64,000 bases of DNA from contig NC_082688.1 in the NCBI RefSeq assembly GCF_949987515.2, positions 80,046,731-80,110,730 on the forward strand, in the 5' to 3' direction. The translations under genes were made by a program, and so were the position numbers. Below the pieces are notes generated by a model, which did no database searches, had not been told where the DNA came from, and was given only the letters and a program-made list of their open reading frames with translations. Positions within the stretch are counted from its first letter, which is position 1. Each line of letters opens with the position of its first letter. This stretch comes from Delphinus delphis (taxonomy: Eukaryota > Chordata > Mammalia > Artiodactyla > Delphinidae). Below are positions 45,700-56,181 of the stretch, one piece after another.

Positions 45700-46281
45700 T
45701 GAAGGGTAGCAGAATATGCCACCCCAAAATGTGGCTGTAGGAGTTTAGGACACGCCACTCCAAAATATGCTGCTTTGATATATTATTTGGGGCTGTAAGC
45801 ACTTGAAAAACAACAAATGCAAGGAGAGGCTTTCTCTGAACTCCCCTTATCTGTCTGAAGACAGAACCTCCGAAATGAACTCAGTTGTCATATATCTATT
45901 CCCCAGGGGTAGCATCAGCTAGTGAAGACTGACTCTTATCAGAGGAGAGGAGGCCATAAATCATCCAGACACACTTTGTCACAAATTATCATACCTCCCA
46001 TCTATTCTTCTAAGGGCCCATTCATCTTTCCTAAAAATCATTTCCTCTCCTCTTAGGCCTAAATCCCCTTTCACCTTTCACTATTAAGATGGTATTTAAT
46101 CCTGACTTCTAAGCCACCTTAGGGAATTATTCATTTTTCCCTGGGTATCTCCCACATATGCATGAGGTAGACACGTTAATAAACTTGTGTTTGCTTTGCT
46201 CTTGTTAATCTGTGTTTTATTACGTGAGTCTCAGACCAGAACTCAGAAGGGTACAGAGAAAATCATTTTTCCTCTCCTACA
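45700..46281 (+). repeat. 5' LTR of the 45.7 kb provirus
   Basis: Begins TGAAGGGTAGCAGAATATGC and ends CCTCTCCTACA. Keeps a poly(A) signal AATAAA at 46178-46183 in GTTAATAAACTTG. The TATA region has decayed to GGTATTTAATCC. Confidence 0.82.
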
Positions 46282-47055
46282 GTTTCTGGGGATGAGATGG
46301 GACCATTGAGACACCCTACTCAGATGGAATCCTTGGAACACTGGCAGAAGGGTGAGAATTCTTACCAAAGTTGGCACTCCTGGATCTCCATCTGGAGGGC
46401 CCAATCAAGGGAGGAAGATAAAATTTCGTGTGGTCCCTTCCTTTCCAATGTCAGATTAGCAGGAGAAAAACATTACTAAGGATTAGTTCTTTGAATTGTG
46501 ACTCTTATGAATTTGGTTTTTGGAGTACCCTTTGGTTATCTATCCTTTCCCTCCCAGAAACAACTACTGCTTTCCTTTTTGTCTACTTTGTGTCCTGAGA
46601 CCTTGGCTTGCAGGCAGGCTGTTGGTTCTTGTGTGTACAAGTGGCTCAAACATCAGTTTGGGGGCCCCAAGAATGTGGCCAGACAAGACTGTGGGTCACA
46701 CCCCATTTGCAGCTAGCCTCCTGTTGCAGGGGAGCTAAGCCTTTTTTTTTCCAGCGATATTTGTGAGTAGTTCTGGATCTTGGGAGAGTTGCATCTTTTG
46801 CACCCTTTTTCAGGACAGCTCTTGCGTCCATAGTTAACTCATAAAAGTTTTGGTTTTGAGTCACTTGATAGTTATACCTTTGGTATAAAAGAAAAGGGAA
46901 AGAGATAAGTTTTAAAGAAGTTCAATATTGTCAGAAATATTTACTGTTTGTCCTGGCTGAAATCTGATATAATATCGAAAGGATTTTTTTTTAAGAGTTC
47001 TATGGTCAGAAGATGGCCTAATTGGAAGCTGATATTCAGAGCCTGATAGAAGCTT

Positions 47056-47262
47056 TTTAATTTTTTTAAATGTCTTTATTGGAGTATAATTGCTTTACAA
47101 TGTTGTGTTAGTGAATCAGCTATATATATATATATATCCCCATATATATATATCCCCATATCCCCTCCCTCTTGCATCTCCCTTCCACCCTCCCTATCCC
47201 ACCCCCCTACGTGGTCACAAAGCACCAAGCTGATCTCCCTGTGCGATGCAGCTGAGAAGTTT
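47056..47262 (-). mobile_element. L1 3' UTR fragment inside the provirus
   Basis: Reverse orientation: AATGTCTTTATTGGAGTATA, TTGCTTTACAATGTTGTGTT, then ACAAAGCACCAAGCTGATCT. A TA-rich microsatellite (47121-47152) lies inside. Flanks AGAAGCTTTTTAA and AGAAGTTTTTTTTTAA suggest a target duplication. Confidence 0.82.
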
Positions 47263-47336
47263 TTTTTTAAAGACTTCTCTGTTCTCTCTATTTGATCGTG
47301 TTCCTCCCATGAGGACTTTCTGGTCAACCGAAACGC

Positions 47337-47600
47337 TTTTTTTTTTTTTTAGCAACCTCTTACTCAATTTATTATTTATTTATTTTTTAATTTGGTTGTG
47401 TTGGGTCTTAGTTGCGGCATGTGGGCTCCTTAGCTGCAGCTTGAGGGCTCCTCAGTTGTGGTTTGTCGGCTCCTGAGTTGTGGCATGTGAACTCTTAGTT
47501 GTGGCATGCATGTGGGATCTAGTTCCCTGACCAGGGATTGAACCTGGGCCGCCTGCGTTGGGAGTGCAGAGTCCTAAGCACTGCGCCACCAGGGAAGTCC
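47337..47600 (-). repeat. CHR-type SINE, older long form, inside the provirus
   Basis: Reverse complement, ending CACCAGGGAAGTCC. Flanks TCAACCGAAACGC (47324-47336) and CCAACTGAAACCC (about 47600-47612) form a diverged target duplication. Confidence 0.9.
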
Positions 47601-48373
47601 CAACTGAAACCCTCTTCTCGGACCCCTGCTGACTGCATTCTCTGCCAGTTGTGTCCACTTCCTTTTTGTTGACATGATTTTGCTAAGGATAATTTGAAAC
47701 TTCACTGGGAAAACTTAAGATCTCCCTAGACTGGCTCCTCTAAGACCTCTTCCTTCCCATATCCCCTGCTCCTCCTTCCTCCTTTTGCTGCCTTCCATCT
47801 TCCATTCATCTCCCTTGAATCCTTTGCTATGTCCCCCCTCAAACTCCTACCTCCTCCAGCCCTCTGTCCACCCTGCCAGACCTTTCCCTTCCCACTTCAG
47901 CCCCTCAACTCCCTACAGTCACTTGAACTTTAGGCCCCCATACCCTCCATCAGGGGCTCTCAAGGGGCTCAAAGACCTATAAAAGCAACTACTTGGGGCT
48001 AAAAAGGAAACAGGAGCTTTTGGAAGTTGGGAAAGTGAAAACTCTTGAAAGACTTCTCCACAAATACAAGTGAAAACTTTAGCCATCTAGTGGGTAACCG
48101 TAACATATTCATCTGCCAGAAACACAATTTGGGTCCAACTGTTCTTTCATGTACTAGTGAGTTTTGAATTAATGTACCTGACATATGGCTAAAATTTTTA
48201 AATGAAAGCTGTAAGATTTCAGTTTGCATTTGTCTGTATGTTTATGTATGCCTATACATGTATGTTATGTATATGTGATATTTTTCCACCTCTGGATGGT
48301 GGTGCCAAAATTGATTTGTAAAAGAGCTCTATTTAATTGGCTTAAAGAAAAATAAGTGCTGGGCTTATAACTA

Positions 48374-48570
48374 CTGAGCCTGCACTCTAGAGCCCGTGAG
48401 TCACAACTACGGAGCCCACGTGCCTAGAGCCTGTGCTCCACAACAAAGAAGCCACTGCAATGAGAAGCCCACGCACCGCAACGAAGAGTAGCCCCCGCTT
48501 GCCGCAACCAGAGAAAGCCTGCATGCAGCAACAAAGACCCAAAGCAGCCAAAAATAAATTTATTTTTTAA
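48374..48570 (+). repeat. 5'-truncated CHR-type SINE inside the provirus
   Basis: Only the 3' two thirds of the long form: ATAACTACTGAGCCTGCACT to CAGCCAAAAATAAATTTAT. The tRNA-like head with the pol III boxes is missing, so this copy cannot drive its own transcription. Confidence 0.9.
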
Positions 48571-50542
48571 AAAGTAATAATGTTTAACCTTCTTAAGTTA
48601 TATTTGTATGGGTGTTATATTATCAATATAGGTGTTCCAGAAATTATATGAAATTCCTAGAATCTGATATGTCCTGGTATAATGTTATCAGTCATAACTC
48701 TAGTTATCATCTTAAACTGTTGTACGACACAGAAATAACCAAATTTCTTTGTCAATTGTGTTTAAATGAACTCTTATCAGGTTTTTAACCATGGCCATTT
48801 TTAAGTCTTTTGGTCAGTCACAGACAGTTATTGTTTTAGTCTGATGTTTCCTGAAAGCTTTTGCAAGTAGCTATGATCCAAAAACACTTTGTCTTCAGAT
48901 TCATGGAAAGGACTTTGATAAGTACTCTAGAATATCAGTTTCCAATAACTTTGAGATCATACCATTGAACTGGGTAGGAATTTCCAGAACTCTAATAGAA
49001 AAACAGAATGATTCATAAAACAACTAGCTCAAGATCAAGCAAACAAGAATTAATTACCTGGGACTGAATAAACTGATGAGTATGATTACAATAATTATGA
49101 CTTTTTGTTTGAAACATTGCTAGTTCTTTAATGTTTTGTTTTCCAGATTTAAGAAAACTTTTCTCTTTTCTCTTAAGCTATCTATGATTTATGGCACTTT
49201 GGTAAAGTGTACCTTTGTAAACAGAATTGAGGCATTTATCTTTTCTCCCTACTTGATCCCTCCAGAATTCAGACTCTTATTGAGTATTCTTATTTTCATG
49301 GCAATATAACTATTTGTGTAAGTTTGATAAGAATCTGTTCTCCTTGTAGGACACAATTGGAAACATTGGTTATATTACTAAGGCTTTGACTAGGATATCA
49401 AATTTGAGAATGATGTACATAGAATCAGATATGGCCAGACAGCTTTATGGAAATAAGGTTGACTTTAAGGAGCCAATGCTTATTAAGTCCCCTTCTGAGA
49501 AACTTCCTGGTTCCTTGATTTCAGGGTTTCCAGCCTTACCAGGTGAGTAAGGAAGATCAATTCCTGGCAGACCCAGGAACCTCAGGATATTTTGGTGACT
49601 TGGAGCACAGAGGAATTCACCCAAATGCATAGATAGGCATGTGAAGTCTGATGATGAGTTCTTGGTTTGGCTTCCTAGCCTTGAAAGTCTTTTAAAAGTC
49701 CAATCTGAGATTCCTTATGAAAGTTCCAACAAAGCAGATTTTAAAAGAACCTATATGGTCAATTGCTATACTTGCTGCACTTATGTAAATAATCAGGCCA
49801 AGTTTAGTGAGACTAGACTTAGTCTGCAAACAGATTCATCTTACCGTGATTACCTTTGCTAGAAATGGGGGTGATTGTACAGAGAAAAATTATGTTTCAA
49901 TAGAAAATTATAACACATCCTTGTGGGTATGAGATTCTAGCCCTGTGCATTGTCTTTGAAGTTTTGTTATCTACCTGCAAACTGGACTGGATCTTGAATT
50001 CTAGTCTTCTCTAATATCTGGTTAAAACTCTCCAATCTAATGCTTGCAATTTTCTTTCACCCTTCTGACTTGGAGTCACTAAGAACAAAAACTTCCCTTT
50101 TCCAAAAGCCCTGGAAGCTGAAACTGGACAACTTGATATAAACCTCAGAGATATCACCACAAAAGATCATGTATGGACAACCTTCATGTCTGTTGCTGTC
50201 TGGATCACTCAGAAAGTTCACTGGAACACCCAATGACATCAGCAGAAACATTTAAACTGTGAAAGGTGCTTCTAGCCCAGTATCTAGAAATCTTCTCATG
50301 GCTGCCTTCTGGACTCAGAAACTGACTTATAGTGTGCTCCAACTATTATTTGTTTTGTTTCCAAAGATATGCCTCTTATCAGATACCTGCTAGTATCCCA
50401 CCTGCAATACCACCTCCTGGAATGAGGCACAGTTGTTTAACTGAACTGACCTATTCTCAGGACTAAGAGACTGGTTCAATGAGATCTACCAACTCAGCTT
50501 CTAGACTGTGAAATTTCTTGAGGAATTTTCAAAGGTGGGGAA

Positions 50543-51136
50543 TGAGGGTAGCAGAATATGCTGCCCCAAAATATGACTGCAGGAGTTCAGGACATGCTAC
50601 CCCAAAATATACTGCTTTGGTATATTGATTATTTTGAGCTGTAGGCACTTGAAAAAATGGCAAATGCAGGTAGAGCTTTCTCTGAACCCCCCTTGTCTGT
50701 CTAAAGATAGATCCTCCAAAAGGAACTCATTTGTCAAAAATACCCTCCCTAGAGGCATCGTCGACAAGGGAAGATTGAGTCTTATCACAGGAAAGGAGGC
50801 TAGAAGTTGATACAACATGCTGACAAACTTGGTCACAAACTATCATACCTCCCTTCTACTCTTCTAAGGGCCCATTCATCTTTCCTAAAAATCATTTCCT
50901 CTCCGCTGAGAGTCCTACATTCCCCCTCTTTTTTCTCTATTAAGCTGGTATATAATCCTGAATTCTAAGCCACCTCAGGGAGTCACTTATTTTCCCTTGG
51001 GGATCTCCCATGTATGCATAAGGTATACATGTTTATGATTTCTCTTTGCTTTTCTCTTGTTAATCTGTGTTTTTATTACGGAGGTCTCAGCAAAGAACTC
51101 AGAAAGTTAGAGGGGAAATTATTTTTCCTCCCTTTG
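50543..51136 (+). repeat. 3' LTR of the 45.7 kb provirus
   Basis: Begins TGAGGGTAGCAGAATATGCT. Keeps a TATA box (TATATAAT, 50949-50956), while the poly(A) signal region reads GTTTATGATTTC instead of AATAAA. The terminal CA is not conserved. By eye roughly four fifths of positions match the 5' LTR. Confidence 0.82.
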
Positions 51137-51851
51137 AGGACTTACAAATTGGAGCTCTCTCTCTCCCACCTGCCTCATCCACTCCCATCAATCAATAAAT
51201 CAGTAAATTCTCTATCCTAGGTGCTGGGGATTAAGAATTGAATAAGACACCAAAGGTGGTGGGGGAAACAGATTCATTTTTAAAAGATCAATTACCATAC
51301 AGTGTTATAAGTGCTGTAAGAGAAACAATTTAAGGGCCTATGAGAACTCAGAGTGGTATATCACCCAGACCCCAACAGACTGAGGAGACAGGGTAAAAAG
51401 ATGATATCTACACTGTCTCTTTAAGAATGAATAATTGTTAATTAGATGAGAAGAAGAAAGGAGGAAGCAAGAGGGGGTGATAGATTGGATGGAAGAGGAA
51501 AAGGAGGAGTCAGGAACAATGCCCAGGTCACTTGGGTGATGAGCAAATGTGATGCAGTCACTAAGACAGGAAAGGCCAAACGAGGAACAGATATAAAGGA
51601 AAACAGATTGATTCGGACTTGGACACGCTGAGTCTCAGGTGCCTGCAGATATCCAGGGAAAAATAAAATAACCAATGCCACATTTCCAAAGTGTGTTCTA
51701 GGAACCCCAAGTTCCAGGAGATGTTAATATTCCAGGAAAAGGGGGGGGGGGGTCTGTTGCAGGTTGTACTAGCCCAGGTTCCCTAGAAAACAGAGCCTGA
51801 GGCAAGGATTATATGCTCAGGCTTTTTATGGAGGCACAAAACCAAAGCCTC
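51137..51851. other. Unassigned intergenic DNA
   Basis: A G run of 12 lies at 51741-51752. No gene or clear repeat otherwise. Confidence 0.4.
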
Positions 51852-51863
51852 AAGAATGATATA

Positions 51864-52077
51864 GGGCTTCCCTGGTGGTGCAGTGGTTGAGAGTCTGCCT
51901 GCCGATGCAGGGGACACGGGTTCGTGCCCCAGTCCGGGAGGATCCCACATGCCACGGAGCGGCTGGGCCCATGAGCCATGGCTGCTGGGCCTGCGCACCT
52001 GGAGCCTGTGCTCCACAACAGGAGAGGCCACAACGGTGAGAGGCCCGCATATCGCAAAAAACAAAAAAAAGAAAAGA
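51864..52077 (+). repeat. CHR-type SINE, short form
   Basis: Exact 12-bp target duplication AAGAATGATATA at 51852-51863 and 52078-52089. Tail is A-rich with C and G interruptions. Confidence 0.95.
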
Positions 52078-52318
52078 AAGAATGATATAAAAGGGAAGAG
52101 AGGCATGGAGGGATGGAAAGCAATGCAAGATGCAGGCAGCAGCAGCTGGTTGGCCACAGAACTACACCACTGGCTACAGTTAAACAGTTAAGGAAAAACA
52201 ATAAGTCAAGAATCCAGGTCTCAGGCAGGGCTGAGAGAATCTGAGGAAATGTATTGATTATGTTCAATACAGATGTCAAATAAGTTTAAGAAATACAAGG
52301 TATTACACACTCCCTCTT

Positions 52319-52656
52319 TTTTTTTAAGATTTATTTATTCATTTTATATTTTATTATTGCTGCATTGGGTCTTTGTTGCTGCACACGGGCTTTCTCTAGT
52401 TGCGGCAAGCGGGGGATACTCTTTGTTGTAGTGTGTGGGCTTCACATCGCAGTGGCTTCTCTTGTTGCAGAGCGCGGGCTCTAGGCACGCGGGCTTCAGT
52501 ACTTGTGGCTCGCAGGCTCTAGAGTGCAGGCTCAGTAGTTGTGGTGCACGGGCTTAGTTGCTCCACGGCATGTGGGATCTTCCTGGACCAGGGCTTGAAC
52601 CCGTGTCCCCTGCATTGGCAGGCGGACTCTTAACCAATGCCCCACCAGGGAAGTCC
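52319..52656 (-). repeat. CHR-type SINE, long form
   Basis: Reverse complement of the long form. Exact 13-bp target duplication CACACTCCCTCTT at 52306-52318 and 52657-52669. Confidence 0.95.
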
Positions 52657-52669
52657 CACACTCCCTCTT

Positions 52670-53004
52670 AAACACTTGCAATGCATAATAGCACATTCAC
52701 AGTTCTAGGAGCACCTCAGCAAAAAAGTCAATTTCATTCTATTTAACCCAGCATTTTCCAAACTTATTTGACCATGGAAGCTTTCTTTCATGTCCTACTT
52801 GTCTGTAGAACTCAGTTCTTTTCAGCTGTGGATACTAGAATCTGGGGCTCAGGAGAGAGTAAAAATTGGAAATAAAGATTTGAGAAACATACAGATAGTG
52901 ATTGAAGCCTGGAAAATGAAGGGGATCATGCAGGAAGTTTGTAGTTTGATCCTAATCCTGAGTCTTGGGATACACCAGTATTAAGGGACAAACACAGGAA
53001 GAAC
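52670..53004. other. Unassigned intergenic DNA
   Basis: No gene or repeat recognised before the L1 5' end. Confidence 0.4.
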
Positions 53005-53904
53005 AGATTGGGTCAAGGTGGTGGAGTAGAAGGACATGCGCTCACTCCCTCTTGCGAGAGCACGAGAATCACAATTAACTGCTGAACCATCATCGAGAGG
53101 AAGACACTGGAACTCACCAAAAAAGATACCTCACATCCAAAGACAAAGGAGAAGCCTCAATGAGATGGTAGGAGGGGCGCAATCACAGTAAAATCAAATC
53201 CCATAACCACTGGATGGGTGACTCACAAACTGGAGAACAATTATACCACAGAGGTCTACCCACTGCAGTAAAGGTTCTGAGCCCCACATCAGGCTTCCCA
53301 ACCTGGGGGTCTGGTAACGGGAGGAGGAATTCCTAGAGAATCAGACTTTGAAGGCTAGCGGGATTTGATTGCAGGACATCGATAGGACTGGGGGTAACAG
53401 AGACTCCACTCTTGGAGGGCACACACAAAGTAGTTTGTGCACTGGGACCCAGGGGAAGGAGCAGTGACCCCATAGGAGACTGAGCCAGACCTACCTGCTA
53501 GTGTTGGAGGGTCTCCTGCAGAGGCGGGGGGTGGCTGTGGCTCACCGTGGGGACAAGGACACTGGCAGCAGAAGTTCTGGGAAGTACTTCTTGGTGTGAG
53601 CCCTCCAAGAGTCTGCCATTAGCCCCACCAAACAGCCTATGGGCTCAGGTGCTGGGTCACCACAAGAAAAACAACCAACAGGGAGGAAACTCAGCCCCAC
53701 CCATCAGCAGACAAGCGGATTAAAGTTTTACTGATCACTGCCAAACAGAGCAACACCCAGCTCTACCCACCACCAGTCCCTCCCATCAGGAAACTTGCAC
53801 AAGCCTCTTAGATAGCCTCATCCACCAGAGGGCAGACAGCAGAAGAAAGGAGAACTACAGTCCTGCAGCCTGTGGAACAAAAACCACATTCACAGATAGA
53901 CAAA

Positions 53905-54820
53905 ATGAAAAGGCAGGGGACTATCTACCAGATGAAGGGACGAGATAAACCCCAGAAAAACAATTAAATGAAGTGGAGATAGGCAACCTTCCAGAAAAAG
54001 AATTCCAAATAATGATAGTAAAGATGATCCAGGGCCTCAGAAAAAGAATGGAGGCAAATATCTAGAAGATGCAAGAAATGTTTAACGAAGACCTAGAAGA
54101 ATTAAAGAGCAAACACCTAGAAGAATTAAAGAACAAACAAACGGAGATGAACAATACAATGACTGAAATGAAAAATACACTAGAAGGAATCAATAGCAGA
54201 ATAACTGAAGCAGAGGAACGCATAAGTGACCTGGAAGACAGAATGGTAGAATTCACTGCCACAGAACAGAATAAAGAGAAAAGAAAGAAAAGAAATGAAA
54301 ACAGCTTAAGAGACCTCTGGGACAACATTAAACACACCAACATTCACATTATAGGGGTCCCAGAAGGAGAAGAGAGAGAGAAAGGACCCAAGAAAATATG
54401 TGAAGAGATTATAGTCGAAAACTCCCTAACATGGGAAAGGAAAGAGCCACCCAAGTCCAGGAAGCACAGACAGTCCCAGGCAGGATAAATCCAAGGAGAA
54501 ACATAGTAATCATACTGACGAAAATTAAAGACAAAGAAAAATTATTAAAAGCAACAAGGGAAAAACGACAAATAACATACAAGGGAACTCCCATAAAGTT
54601 AACAGCTGATTTCTCAGCAGAAACTCTACAAGCCACAAGGGAGTGGCACGATATATTTAAAGTGATGAAAGGGAAGAACCTACAACCAACATTACTCTAC
54701 CCGGCAAGGATCTCATTCAGATTCGACGCAGAAATCAAAAGCTTTACAGACAAGCAAAAGCTCAAAGAATTCAGCACCACCAAACCAGCTCTACAACAAA
54801 TGCTAAAGGAACTTCTCTAA
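53905..54820 (+). pseudogene. L1 ORF1 (RNA-binding protein), broken
   Basis: L1 ORF1p is a trimeric nucleic-acid chaperone that coats L1 RNA. From the ATG at 53905 the frame is lost near 53953 (one base missing in GATAAACCCCAG) and is stopped at TAA soon after. The coiled-coil part is open again from 54069 (ITEAEERISDLEDRMVEF). A second shift near 54430 moves the RRM/C-terminal part (starting around QVQEAQ, ending ALQQMLKELL) to another frame. A 24-bp in-frame tandem duplication sits at 54092-54139. The breaks mean no functional product. Confidence 0.9.
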
Positions 54821-55094
54821 GTGGGAAACATAAGAGGAGAAAAGGACCTACAAAAACAAACCCAAAACAGTTAAGAAAATGATAATAGGAACATACATTT
54901 GGATAATTACCTTAAATGTGAATGGATTAAATGCTCCAACAAAAAGACAGAAGTTCGCTGAATGGATACAAAAACAAGACCTATATATATGCTGTCTACA
55001 AGAGACCCACTTCAGACCTAGGGACACATACCGACTGAAAGTGAGGGAATGGAAAAATATATTCCACGCAAATGGAAATCAAAAGAAAGCTGGA

Positions 55095-55400
55095 GGGCTT
55101 CCCTGGTGGCGCAGTGGTTAAGAATCTCCCTGCCAATGCAGGGAACACGGGTTCGAGCCCTGGTCCAGGAAGATCCCACATGCCATGGAGCAGCTAAGCC
55201 TGTGAGCCACAACTACTGAGCCTGCACTCTAGAGCCTGTGAGCCACAACTACTGAAGCCCACACACCTAGAGCCCGTGCTTTGCAACAAGAGGCCCGCAC
55301 ACCGTAACAAAGAGTAGCCCCCACTCGCTGCAACTAGAGAATGCCCGTGTCCCGCAACAAAGATCCAACTAGGTCAAATAAATAAATAAATATATTTAAA
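55095..55400 (+). repeat. CHR-type SINE, long form, inside L1 ORF2
   Basis: Exact 14-bp target duplication AAAAGAAAGCTGGA at 55081-55094 and 55401-55414. L1 coding sequence resumes directly after it, so the SINE is younger than the L1. Confidence 0.96.
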
Positions 55401-55975
55401 AAAAGAAAGCTGGAGTAGCAATACTTGTATCAGATAAAATAGAGTTTAAAATAATGTTACAATAGACAAGGAAGGACACTACATAATGATCAAGGGATCA
55501 ATCCAAGAAGAAGATATAACAATTGTAAATATATATGCACCAAACATAGGAGCACCTCAATACATAAGGCAAGTGCTAACAGCTATAAAAGAGGAAATTG
55601 GCAGTAACACAATAATAGTGGGGGACTTTAACACCTCACTTACACCAATGGACAGATCATCCAGACAGAAAATTAATAAGGAAACACAAGCTTTAAATGA
55701 CACAACAGACCAGATAGATTTAATTGATATTTATAGGACATTCCATCTGAAAACAGCAGATTGCACTTCCTTCTCAAGTGCGCACGGAACATTCTCCAGG
55801 ATAGATCACATCCTGGGTCACATATCAAGACTTGGTAAAATTAAGAAAATTGAAATCATATCAAGCATGTTTTCCCAACACAACGTTATGAGATTAGAAA
55901 TAAATTACAGGGAATAAAAACATAAAAAACACAAACACATGGAGGCTAAACAATATATTACTAAGAAACCAAGAG

Positions 55976-56181
55976 AGGGCTTCCCTGGTGGCGCAGTTGT
56001 TGAGAGTCCGCCTGCCGATGCAGGGGACACGGGTTCGTGCTCCGGTTCGGGAAGATCCCACATGCCACGGAGCGGCTGGGCCCATGAGCCATGGCCGCTG
56101 GGCCTGCGCGTCTGGAGCCTGTGCTCCGCAGCAGGAGAGGCCACAGCAGTGAGAGGCCCACATACCGCCAAAAAAAAAAAA
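55976..56181 (+). repeat. CHR-type SINE, short form, inside L1 ORF2
   Basis: Exact 13-bp target duplication AAGAAACCAAGAG at 55963-55975 and 56182-56194. Breaks the linker between endonuclease and RT. Confidence 0.96.

Larger units (their letters stand above)
45700..51136 (+). mobile_element. Old endogenous retrovirus with two LTRs (probably class I, non-coding)
   Basis: Two LTRs in the same orientation, 45700-46281 and 50543-51136, bracket about 4.3 kb. The host flanks AGGT (45696-45699) and AGGA (51137-51140) may be a 4-bp target duplication, as in class I elements. After the 5' LTR, TTTCTGGGGATGAG could be a decayed primer-binding site. Before the 3' LTR, AAAGGTGGGGAA is a polypurine-tract-like stretch. 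The inside has a C-rich stretch (47740-47960) but no gag, pol or env frame: stops are everywhere and no RT motif is seen. Later insertions are an L1 3' end, one full and one truncated SINE. Non-functional fossil. Confidence 0.78.
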
